From positions 19,760,501 through 19,824,500 of the forward strand of contig NC_060114.1 in the NCBI RefSeq assembly GCF_021155765.1: a stretch of 64,000 nt of DNA, read 5' to 3'. Shown here in pieces: positions 1 through 11,336 of this stretch (position 1 is its first letter; each line of letters begins with the position of its first letter). A model generated the notes under the pieces. It did not search any database. It had not been told where the DNA came from and saw only the letters and a program-made list of their open reading frames with translations. The DNA comes from Diprion similis. Lineage: Eukaryota; Arthropoda; Insecta; Hymenoptera; Diprionidae. The position numbers and the translations under genes are program-made.

Positions 1-280
1 TGCCCCCACTTATACACCTATGCATCTCAGACTGCACGCTGCATCAGCATGCTGCTGCACTTCGGAGAGACGCGGACCATGCAGGCGAGAACGAGAGAGA
101 AAGAGATAAAGGGAGGGAGGGAGGGAGGGGAAAGTGTGGGACTCGCTTCGCTACGCACGACGCAATTCTGATGGATGCTTTCGTGACAAAACATATTGCA
201 CTGCAGGACTTCGTTAAATCGCGAGAGGTTGGACGAAAATTGTACATTTCATTGGTGGCTTGATGGGGACTAAAGATGAC

Positions 281-760
281 GAAAAATTATCGATTTTAGA
301 CTAAATCGATCATGTTTTATCGATTTATCGAGTATAATCGGTTATTCTTCAAAATCGATTAATCGAACGACACGATTATTTTTCTTGCGTGATCGATTCG
401 TGCTTTTTACTCATGTGAACGACGCGATACGATATCAATTTGTGTGATTGAAGTGAGAATTATTATCATTGTTTCACTTACTAAGTACCCGTTTGAGATA
501 ATATTAAGTGGAAGATGAACGGATATTTTTACTTGATTTTGAAAAATATTTTTAATGAAAGTATAAATTTTCAAAAACACTTTTCCGCTATTAAGACTAC
601 GGACTGAAATTTACGAAATTTTGATTTCAAACGCACCGCTTTAAGAAAATACAAAGTGATCGATTAATCGATTCATTTTTACCGATTCGATAGAGTCTTG
701 ATCGATTATTTTTTTTCGACTCGATTAATCGGTGCATCAATTATTTTCAGCTTACTAGCC
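281..760. repeat. Cluster of ATCGAT / ATTAATCGAT motifs
   Basis: About nine ATCGAT hexamers and several near variants (ATCGAG, ACCGAT, ATCGGT) occur in roughly 480 bases, often paired as CGATTAATCGA. By chance one would be expected every ~4 kb. The surrounding sequence is AT-rich and does not form an obvious tandem unit. It could be a degenerate simple repeat or a cluster of transcription-factor sites: Cut/Onecut-type proteins bind ATCGAT, and DREF binds TATCGATA. Confidence 0.5.
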
Positions 761-1937
761 GTCGCTTAAATATCGGACGTGTCTCAGAATTTTAGTTCTC
801 ACTGATTTTAAAAAAAATTTCGATGCTGATCAGCTTAGAAATTCCGATCAAGTTTCGATAATACGACAAAAACTGTATCACGCATTTGAAACAAATTCCA
901 ATAAAATTTCAGCTTCAATATTTGTAACATCCGTTGCAAACGTAATGATTTATTAATCATCGTTTACATTGATTAATAATTAATAAATATATGTATTCTG
1001 CGATACAATATTGCTGTTCTATCTATTCAGCCGTTGTTTTGCTTCTTGATTTCTCTTATTCGGTATGAAATCATTTATCAGTGTATAATTGAATTGGGAT
1101 CGTACAAATTATTAAAAATGATTGTTGGGCATTGAAATTTCTTGTTTAATTTCCCCGTCGGTTAGATATTGGCCTTCTCGCTATCGGATGCGAGCGTCTA
1201 AAATATCTGGCACCGCAGTCTAATATACTTTGCAGAGTTTCAGGAACGCGAGACGGGGATTGATGGTGGCGTGACCGTATGGTTTCGGGTATATTACCGT
1301 GATTAATTGTCGAGGGTTACGTTTCACCAAGTACGGTGTATTAATTGATCGCGAAATCTGAATCCTGCGGTAGGCGCAAGCTGTGAAGAATCCATCCGCT
1401 CCATCAACCGGGTTTCTGAACACTCAGTCTCTCGAAAAAAAAACATAATTTTTCGATCAGCCCGTTAGACGATCAATTATTCAATTATACCTGGCGAATC
1501 GGCAAGACGGTGAAATTTTACAACAAAAGTATCGTCGCAGAATTCGACTAATTGTAAAGAAATTACCTCAAATTTCATGTTACAATTTCGGATAGGAAAA
1601 TGAAAGCTGAATATTGCTATAAAAACATATCCGAGTGGGAAGAACCGCGGAAACAATGAAAACGCGAGGTGTGTAAACAGCAGCGAACACACGATGGATA
1701 AACAGAGCAGCTCGCATGACAGTAGGAAAGTTACATTTAATGGCAAGCCCGGCCTTTTGTCCTCCGGCTAATAGCATGATATCCATACATCACACGGTTT
1801 GAAACATTGATAACGCGTTAACCAGCATCAGTCGCGTTTTTAATTGGCATTAATATTTGACTCCCGTCAATCCGGTTTGCGAAACTACATAATCAACGCT
1901 TGAATCAGCGAGGGTGAGGAACAGAGGGAGAAGGAGG

Positions 1938-1959
1938 GAGAGAGAGAGAGAGAGAGAGA
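1938..1959 (+). repeat. GA microsatellite
   Basis: Uninterrupted (GA)n run of about 11 units in a purine-rich stretch, with no gene around it. Confidence 0.9.
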
Positions 1960-2436
1960 CGTGAGCTTCGGGAGCTCGTTAAGACGTATTAAGGAGATTT
2001 GGAGCTGCGTTTAAATTGACGCCGAGCTCATTCGCCTTTGTCTGCGATCGCAGGCTTACGTCAAATGACTTGAAAGTTGCTTCTGCGACGGGGAGAAATA
2101 CCTAAGAACAATATTTAAAACCCCCGCGGTTTTGTGCCTTAGTACCGTGGTATTAACAACCGGGTGCCTATTGTCGCTGGTGGGACTCGTGAAGCCCTAA
2201 AATTGGCGCTGGTTGGCACCTCGATTTAACTAAAATGATGTCGACTCTCCGGATGATGACAATTCGTTAAGGAGTTACAGGTATGTATGGGTTTTCGAGG
2301 TGACTGATTTCAGAAATAGACTTAGATCTGAGAAATTATCAATATTCGAAATGGCGACTGAAATAGTAAACGTCATCGGAATGACTCGAAAATGCACACC
2401 CAAGGGTTTCTTCGGTAAACAAATACGACTTCGAGA

Positions 2437-2700
2437 AACCCCGAGTAACAAATGTCAAGCAGATCAGGTCAATTTTTATATTTTCAGTCCGCCATATTGG
2501 ATATACCATCTTGAATTTTTAAATTTTGGCATCGCATTGGTTTTCAACCACCCCGAAAACTCCTGGAAATAAATTTCAAGCGAATGGTATCAATTTTCAC
2601 ATTTTCAGTCGGCCACATTCGATATGCCCTTTTAAATTTTGAAAGTCTGATATTGGATTCGTTTTTAACGACCCCAAAAACCCCAGATTATCGACGTTCA
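2437..2700 (-). repeat. ~113-121 bp tandem repeat, inverted relative to 14,578-14,860
   Basis: About two and a half copies of a unit marked by an ACCCC(A/G)A(A/G) block recur at about 2437, 2551 and 2672, with an intervening AATTTT(A/T)AAATTTTG segment. Read on the minus strand, the unit has the same landmarks as the repeat at 14,578-14,860: GGTTTTTGGGGTC, then ACGAATC, then an AAAATTCAAAA-like block and GGCCG/GGCGG. I take both tracts as members of one dispersed family. Confidence 0.6.
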
Positions 2701-2924
2701 CTTTTCTAGTCCCCATAACCTTCCCAAAATTACATTTATTCTGTAAAAACAGGCATTTTCAAGACTTTGTTCATTCATAGCGCTCACCGTATTCGCAGAA
2801 TCATCATAAACCCTTTCAAAACATCAACATTGACATAATAGAATTCAAATTACGTAGAAAACAAAAATGAGAGCAATATCTCAAAAATTGAATGTCAATC
2901 TTGAATAACCGATTCAAAAAAGGT

Positions 2925-2960
2925 GTCTCACATGTGAGACGGTGTGCCGCAAAGGGTTAA
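2925..2960 (+). mobile_element. Terminal hairpin plus AAGGGTTAA, possible end of a TTAA-targeted element
   Basis: A perfect 16 bp palindrome (GTCTCACATGTGAGAC) is followed directly by GGTGTGCCGCAAAGGGTTAA. GGGTTAA is the form expected at a piggyBac-type end, where CCC/GGG abuts the TTAA target site. A similar hairpin-plus-end occurs at 15,171-15,206. No matching left end (TTAACCC) was found close by, so the element is truncated or the call is wrong. Confidence 0.35.
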
Positions 2961-3510
2961 GGAGCTGCAGAAGGAAACATTCAAAAGCTCCTTAGAACAG
3001 ATAATAATCTCTGTTAATCAATAACCTCGACTCCTTAGCTCATCCACAAGTTTAACCAGCATGTCTCTCCTCCCCTTTTCATCACACGTAACTTCGGCAC
3101 AGAGAAACTTTCAAAGAAATTCACTTGACGCTGGTGCTGCTGCAGCGGTAGCGAGACCCTTCACCCTCTTTATCTATCGATAAGACTCGCTCGATAAGGT
3201 ACGAAACGAGGGAACGATTCCAGCTACGCTTTGTACGATTTTACGAGCCGTTTCAGTGCCTATGCACTCCCGATCGTAGTAAAACTAGGAAAAAAAATTC
3301 CCCTACACCTTGTTACCACCGAGTTTTAACATCGAAACTTCTATTGATCAATTCCACATTACGACGTCGTTTCATTAGCGAACGCTTGATCCCATTTCCC
3401 CGTATCATTTCACAGCATGGACCCTTTTCTAAAGTTTCACTGACTGGACTCTCAATTTTTCAGCGATCCATCGTCGGCGCTTTTATTCTCCGGCTCGTTT
3501 TTCATCACAG

Positions 3511-3532
3511 TTTTTTTTTTTTTTTTTTTTTT
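3511..3532 (+). repeat. Poly-T run (22 bases)
   Basis: Uninterrupted T22. It could mark the poly-A end of an old minus-strand retroposed copy, but no retroelement coding sequence is visible next to it. Confidence 0.85.
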
Positions 3533-4854
3533 GAAACGTATAGCAGATGATTATTGAAAATATGCGAGTGGGTTGGAAACGCGTTCAACTGCGCAATTCG
3601 GACCCAGTGGACCGACTTTAATCCCATGGTAGGTGAGACGTTATATCTATATAGACATTGTAGAAAAGCACAGATAATTAAACAGAGTTCAGTACCTGGT
3701 GGTGAGTAGGCGGTATATATTTTAGCTCGAGAAGTTCCATTGCTGTTTAATTGCCCGAGGTTTAAGTACGTTCGGAACGACGATATAAGACTTGGTAAGT
3801 CTTGAATTGATTCGAGCGCTGCAGGGGCGGTGGAGAAAACGAGCACGATGTAAAAGTTTCGAAATTCAAGTGCGTACGTTTGCCTATGTCTGCGCACTCG
3901 CAAATTGGGGTACATTTGTATTCATGGAAGTCAATTTGGGGGTCAATTTCTTTTCAGAATATTCTTCAATATACATATTGTAGTATCAAGCACACAATAC
4001 TTGGAATTCTCGGCAGGCGGCAGTGTTGAACATATCCTTACGACAACGAATCGGGGATTCATAATCGAAATCTTAACAAGAAAAGTTGAATAAAAAGCCT
4101 CGTAGGAGTGGTTCGGGTGAGAGAAAAAGAATGTATAATATTATATGTATGTATATATACTCCAACCTACCTGTATACGTATATAAAGTTCAAGAGTTGT
4201 AAAGTTGAAAAAGTTCCGGAACCGTCTGCAGGTTAGCGAAGAGCCTCGTACCGCTGCTGCACGGAGACTCCCCCGTTCGTCTTTCTCTCGGTTTTTCTCC
4301 CCCTCCTTCCACTCTGGAAGTCCTGTAACCCCCGCGTTGCCCCTCCCCTACAACGTCGCACTTATAATTACCAAAGTTAATTTACGGAGCTCGATTTAAT
4401 TGGTACGGTCTTGAAGGTACCTTAAATTCCGTCGTGCATGCAACGCCATTCCAGCGCGATCCTTCCGTACGAAGAGAGCGAGAGCAAAGTGCAGGGGGCA
4501 CGGATTAGCAGAACCAGGACCAGGACCCGACCACCACCTCAGCATCAACCTCAACCTCGGCAAGAGACGCGTTGAAGTTCGCGCGTCTGCGTCCTCATCG
4601 CTGTAGAGGTTTCGGTTGGTAAACCTGCGACTCATTAGATTACTCCAGGGCTGCTACCCCCGGCTCAGTTCGCGAGTTAGCGCTATCCATTGCATCCTTC
4701 CCGCTTTCAGTCCCACACCCCTTAACTCTGAAATACAGCGAAGCCGCGGCTTTTGGCGGGAGAAGGAGACGCGCCCCCACCGCGCCACGTTAATTAACTA
4801 AAACCGATCAAATTCTCCGGGTTGCCTCGCGAAGACAAACCCACGTACCCATAC

Positions 4855-4877
4855 GCACACACACACACGCACACACC
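4855..4877 (+). repeat. AC microsatellite
   Basis: Short (AC)n tract with one G interruption. Confidence 0.85.
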
Positions 4878-5923
4878 TTCGCTTCGCAACCACCAGTCGA
4901 CGAAGTTTGTCCTGATCCTTCGACGCGTTGCGGCTAAACGAATCGTGCGCTCGCGTCAAAGGACATCCACCACGTCAATGACTCCTCGATCGCCAATCTC
5001 CCTATCGGGACTGTAAATCTGGAAACTCCTTTCGCCGTCCTGTCGGAGGTCGACCCTTGGATACCGGGATCAGGAGCAGTTACTCGAAAGGCTAGAAACG
5101 CCTTGAGGTCATTTTTCGAGAAGGTATCATTGGATTGGAAGCCTCATACGGATAAATGCGTTCTCCAAACACAGCATGAGAAGATACATGTGCATAACTC
5201 ATTGTCAGGAGAAGCGACGCGTCTCTTGGTATTCCCGAGGAACCGAGTTGCGGTTCGGGAATATCAATGGCTGGAAACAGTAACGAGCATTGAATATGGA
5301 AATGGTCGAGGTTCAGATGTCCTTGCAGCGTCTTCTCGGCTTAAGAGGAGCGAACGTTTCCTTCGGCACCTGTACCGTGTATTTGTTTATTTTGTACATC
5401 GTACTCCATGCATCGTTATTAGCGTTGATCGTGATAGACGGAAAAGAAAATTCGTGATTACTTGACGACAGCTGACGTGTTTATCGGGCGCCAATTTCAA
5501 GCCGGGTGCTGAAAGCCACCGAAAAGTAAACCCTTCCGTAAAACCGACCGCAGGAGACAATCAGAGAGCCTACGGAACGCCACCGTCGAAGGGGAGACGC
5601 GTCCTTGTGGTGGGTTTTTTTAATTAGCGGCCTGTGATCTGCGGAGTACTTCCCCTTTTCGTTTTTGTCTGCCCAACCATCGCGACCCCCGGTTGAAGGA
5701 ACAGGGTGGGATTACGCTTGTGAAGCGTTCCACGCGTTCCTTCGACGCAACGACAGCAGCCTACATCCTACTCGAGTCTTCCTCTCGCTCTTTGCCTGAA
5801 GAAATGTGTCTAGAGCTTCTTGGCTCAAGTGCATGAAGCTCTTGCTGTTAGGCGTACTTGGCTAACGTTCTGGACACGGAATGACGGAGGTAAATGTGAA
5901 GACCAACAAGAAGTGAACCCGGG

Positions 5924-5929
<6 letters not shown>

Positions 5930-5967
<38 letters not shown>
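5930..5967 (+). repeat. CT microsatellite
   Basis: About 19 uninterrupted CT units, ending in TTTCTCTC. It makes a serine/leucine-rich low-complexity frame that should not be taken as coding. Confidence 0.95.
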
Positions 5968-5974
<7 letters not shown>

Positions 5975-8900
5975 ATCTCTTCATTTCGCGGATGAACTTG
6001 GCATTCGTTGATCCGTGAAAATGCATGTTTTCACGAAAGGTAAACGCGACAGCACCTACGGATAAGGGTGGCTAATTGGAATTGTGCCCTGGAAAAATGT
6101 TGTTCCTTATAGATATGGCGATTCTTATCAGGGGTAGAAACGCTGGGTTAGCTGGAGATAAGAGAGACACTTTCCATCAAGATTCATGGGTTAGCGCTGA
6201 AAGACGCTAAGGTAAGAGTTAATGTCGTCGCGGCATCCTCTTGAAGGCGCTGACCGAAGTAAACAGAAAATGCAGGCCATGCTGCATCACCATCTCGACG
6301 TCCAGAAGTAAGGAGTAAACAAACAGAGCTTCCTATCTACCCCCATCTTTTATTTAGTCATTACGATCCCAAAGTCACTTTCTTCCTTCCTTTGCCGCTT
6401 TTACAGCCTGTGTATGCTCTGCTCCTTCCGCGGACCAACAGAGCAACAAAAAGGCAAGTGTTGCGGCCACCTTACCCAAGCTTATCTTCAGCCTCAGCCT
6501 CGACACTTTTGCGAATCACCGAAACGGTTCCTCTTTCACAGTCTAACCACCGTTCGACTTGACGAGCTTTCCAATGTTGCGTCAATGGTCAAAACAAGTT
6601 CGAAGTTCAATTTTATCGATTATCTTATAGTCGAAGCATGGTGTACGGAAGTAAGGTTAAACAATGCACATACGCTTCAGTTGAACCAATCAGAAAACGT
6701 ATCCAAGGTGACATCATATAGGCGCCAAATTCAAACGTCAACTTAACCCTTAAATATAGTTCTGTTTCATAAATCTCCGTTTCCATTACTTTTAGATCAG
6801 GTTGGCATACGAGCTCCAACTGAAATGGAACTGAACCAAATAAGAGCCAGACATTACAATTATTTCAAACAGGCTTTAATTCAGGCACGTTTTTTATTAT
6901 CCTCTTTAGGAAACAAAAAAAACTTGATATTCTGTCCTTCAGCGTTCATATTATTATTTTTGCAACTTTGGACTACACAAACTGGCATTCTCAGCAAACA
7001 TAATATTCGGAAATAAATAATTAACCTCAAGTAACCAATTGGCGTGGAGTGAATTGTCAAATACATAGGCGACATGTCAGATTTCTGTGACGTCATCTTG
7101 GCTGTATGTAGACTGAGCGAAAATCGGTTTCCAGTTCTGACAGACCTTACTTCCTTACATCACGAATCAAAGTATCAAACATCTGTGAAAAATCATTGAA
7201 TCGTTTCGGAATTGTCTATGACTTCGAAGTCTGGGGTGCGAAAAATAATTTGTCATCGTTTAACTGGTCGTGAAAGCAGCCGTATCATGCCCGCACTAGA
7301 GGGTTGGCGTATCGTATAATACCTACTATATGCGTACGTATATTTTATCCTTTTCCGCAATAAATTAAACGAGCTAACGCGCACAGTGTACCGTGACTAC
7401 GGTAACAAAAGTCTCTCCACAACATAAAAATATAAATACAATTTTTACTTTATATTATACCATCCTCATAAAGTAAATTACGTTAATATTTGTTTGAGGC
7501 TCACTCTCTGTACCGAACAATAGTCAATACAGGCCGCTGTCTGGGTGAAGGCTCTCTGAAATTACTTTCAATGCCCTGGACACATAATAGTTGGATGATA
7601 CGCACAAAAGGCGCGGGCGGTGAGGGACGATGTTGAACGGAACGGAACGGAACAGACCAGAACGTAACAGAACGGCGGCTGCAGGGCGAACACGATGGCG
7701 TTTGTGACGGTGTAGATATACCTGCATCCCTGCATCCGTGCATCAGCCTTTTCAACAGTCCTTGCACAATATACATAGTAGAAAGAGAGAGAAAGGTGGT
7801 CGGGTGCAGTGTACAGAGTACCCGTGTAGGTACAAGCACACGGGAATAAATGAACAAGGTGTTTCTCGCCTTGTCAGTCGACACCGTGCGGAATGATGAG
7901 AAATTAAATGTATCCGCGGGTGGATGAGAATGCCATGCGAAGTAAAAAGAGCACGGTGAACAAGAAAGAAGTAGAAGGAGAAAGAGAAGAAGAAGAGACA
8001 GACGGGGTGGAGAGAAAAAGAAAAACTGCAGTCTTCCGCGGACAAAACTAGTGACGAGGAGAACTGCGAACTCTGAGATCGATCGCGGTGTGGTTATTTT
8101 GAGGTTACCGCTCGGTCGGTAAGGTAGGCAGCGGCGTTTCGTATGCGGCTAGTTGCCCCTTGGCGCTCCATTTCTCCGTTGAGCGAGTGGGTGGCCCGCG
8201 GCGGCCACAGGGCTCGAGCTTCTAATGCACATCCTGGAATATGATCTGTATTTCCCCCCAGTGTCAGACGCCTCCTTCTGGTCTTTGGTTACAAAGTAGA
8301 CCCCCGCTTCCTACTCCCGGTTTCCCGCTTTATTTCCACCCTCTTTCCTGCGCCTATTTAACCCCCACCGACCCCAGCCATCCCTCGGATCCGAGCATCG
8401 ATCATCGAATGGATTATCGACTCCGACTCGTTTCAAGACCGCAGTAAACATACAAAGCTTGTATTGCGCGTATCTCGGAAATTTCTTAAATGTAAGGAAA
8501 CCTTCTTAGACTATTTTTGACGAAATTTCTGGATTACTATAAGAATACTAAAGAAAAGTTGCCGTAAGTTCTCTACGTTTTAGTTACTGGAACTGACACA
8601 GAAGGAATACTCTAAAAAATATTGTATTCATTCGTTAGTTAATTTATCAACTATATTATACGTCGATATCGTAGAACTTCATCGGAGAACAGAGAGGGCT
8701 GGGAATTTCGAAGAAGCACAGATCAAATCATCATGGCTCCGTGCATTCGTTTATATATCCGTTGAAGGGCGAAAAGGTGGGATGTCGGTATCCAGGGGAT
8801 GGAATTTCATTTGAATCCACTTTGCCTCGCGTAGTGTATCTACACGTACGCGACGTCGGAGCGATTCGTGGGAACGGTGCAATATATTTTATAACAATTA

Positions 8901-11207
8901 CACAAATATTAAATCACCGAGTTTACTCAACTGTTCATAATTGTTAAATTGGAGGCTTCCGGTGCAGCCGTGTTACGAGTTCTCGCTTTGCGCTCTACCT
9001 ACTACAACCAGAAAAAAACTATGACCGATTCACGCCGAATATTTCAGGGCTTACAATGAGCATTGAATATGGTGCTATTTGTACTGGAAAAATTGTAGCT
9101 ATATCAGAAATAAAATATTCTCAATTTGCGGACAAATTGTGAAATTTTGAATGAAAAATAATGATTTGTTTATAAAAGTTATATAACTAACAATAAAACC
9201 AGAGTTTCGTTAAAAATTTATGTAGTTTTCTTGGTAAAATTATCTCATTAATACCAAGACAATTATAGATAAATTAGTTTTATGCTTGATTAAGGATAAA
9301 TAAATTATCGTAACAAATGATATCTTATGATACAAACATTCGAATTCTATGAACTTTTCTACCGCTGAGACCCGGTATTCATGGAAAAAAAAAATCACGA
9401 TTTTCGCCCCATTTGTACAAAAATTATTCTCATACGAAAGATTATGGAACTTGAAACCGAAATAAAATACCTGATTCATGAATCTGTGCTTCAGGTACAA
9501 ACAATCGTAATTAAGTAATACTTTTTTCTGGATGTAGATACGTGAGACTTGAGTGTCGTTCATACCTCTGTCGTACTACGGAATGACATTGCAACGCGAT
9601 TAAGAGATCTCTGCGGAGAGAAAAAAGAATGTAATTGGGAATTGAGAGGAACAAAGGGGTGGAAAAATTCCAGTATATACTACACTCTAAATTTCCTTGC
9701 AATTCCGGTTTAGACGATTTATTGGGTTCAATTACCGCGTCGGCGACCAACGGCGCTGCCTCCGAATCTGCCGCTTCAGCCCTTCACTCGTAAATCCTGC
9801 ATTTTATTTCAACTGATTATACCATGACGTTAACAACGCTTCATACACTCACTGCCATGCAATCTACGCATGCCCTACCCTTAGCCCACATACGTGTTCA
9901 CCCGAGGTGGCTCGCACGCTATTAACACGTGAAAATACGGAAAACACCATGTGCACTGGCGTAGGAGAGAATTTAATTTACACTGCCCAGTTTACGACAT
10001 CGTTATGAGCTAAAAATGTTCTGACAAGAAAAAAAATTGTAGTAGGATATATTCTATGGTCAATTGAACATCTGCTGCAAAAAGTTAATTTTTCTCTCTG
10101 CACTACGTTTCGGGGGTGAAAATTTACCCTCGAAATTCCGGGCAAGAGGGTTGAATTTTAGAGAGTATTCCACGGCTGCTACGCCATTGGGTGAATTAGG
10201 TATACAGAGGGATAGAATTCCGTGTGTTCACCGCTAATAGAGATCGCGTTGTCGAGTACCGAAGTTAGTGGAGTCGGTAGGTGGTGCTCGTAAAAGTGCT
10301 GATAACGGTGGTGGTGGTGTTCTAGATTCGGCACGGCGGAGCGGATTAAATGACGTTATAATGTATCACCCTCACGGATTGCTGTCTCGCGATCTTCACA
10401 TTTCTATGGTAATCTTGTTCCCAGACTTTAACGTTATTAAACTCACCGCTCGCTCCCTTCGCACCCGACGGAAATTGAAATCACTGGCATACATTGCCGG
10501 TATACACGTATACACATACCTACCTGCATATTTCGCATATTATATTCACTCATAAACCAATTCCCCGTTCTTCCAACAGCCTCTGAAACAACGCTGGGTT
10601 CAAGTTCGATATTCCTATGGTCAGGGAGTTGAAAAAGAAAGAGAGAAAAAAAAAATTAGCAATAGTGTGAAAATTACGTTTGGTTTTTTTTTTAATAATT
10701 CTAGATCCTTCCTTTTACAATTTGCACTACCGAGTAACATATTCTTCCAAGCATCACTCACAATCAGTTATGAATGGCAAACGATTCATTGCTTTTATTT
10801 TGATTAAATCAAGTTTCGTTACTTCATCAATTCAATTGCTGAATCACCCGATGAAATGTAAGTGCCCTTGACTAATGACAAGTTCGACAGAAGTGCGGGC
10901 GTGTTTTGTTCGCTTTAAAGTTTGTATCGGCAAACACCCGGATCGGGTCGTCGTCGGAGTAAAACGGACACTTCAGCTTTTGACACACCTGCTGCAGAAA
11001 CGAAGCGAACCAGACGGCATGAGACAAAGGAAAACGGACGGCGTGCGCTGCTATTGCTGCTTCATGTTTGGTTCATGTTTGCGCTGCGGCCGTACATGTG
11101 TACGCCGAAAGTTCATTCGTTGCATTGCTTCGGTAGTCGGGCAATACTCGCCTAGTTACGTACACTCGGTTCGGTTCGTCTGTCGCTATTTGATTCGGCG
11201 AGCCTGA

Positions 11208-11336
11208 AATTAGGTTGGCAACACTGACGCGCGCGCGGCGCTCGACGAACCGAAGACGCGGTGAAGTCCGGCTGGCGAGCCGTGAGCTTCACTGATTGGC
11301 TGCCTCGGCTCGCGCGCCAGTGTTGCCAACCTAATT
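11208..11336. mobile_element. 129 bp inverted-repeat element (MITE-like)
   Basis: Two near-perfect ~28 bp arms face each other. The left arm begins AATTAGGTTGGCAACACTG and runs into a CG-alternating stretch. The right arm is its reverse complement with about two mismatches. The 70-odd bases between the arms are GC-rich and have no coding potential. Ends this sharp fit a small non-autonomous DNA transposon. No target-site duplication could be assigned with confidence. Confidence 0.6.

Noticed and set aside
5103-5465. 120-codon open frame on the plus strand
   Set aside because: No domain or family resemblance; its length is within chance for this GC-richer patch.
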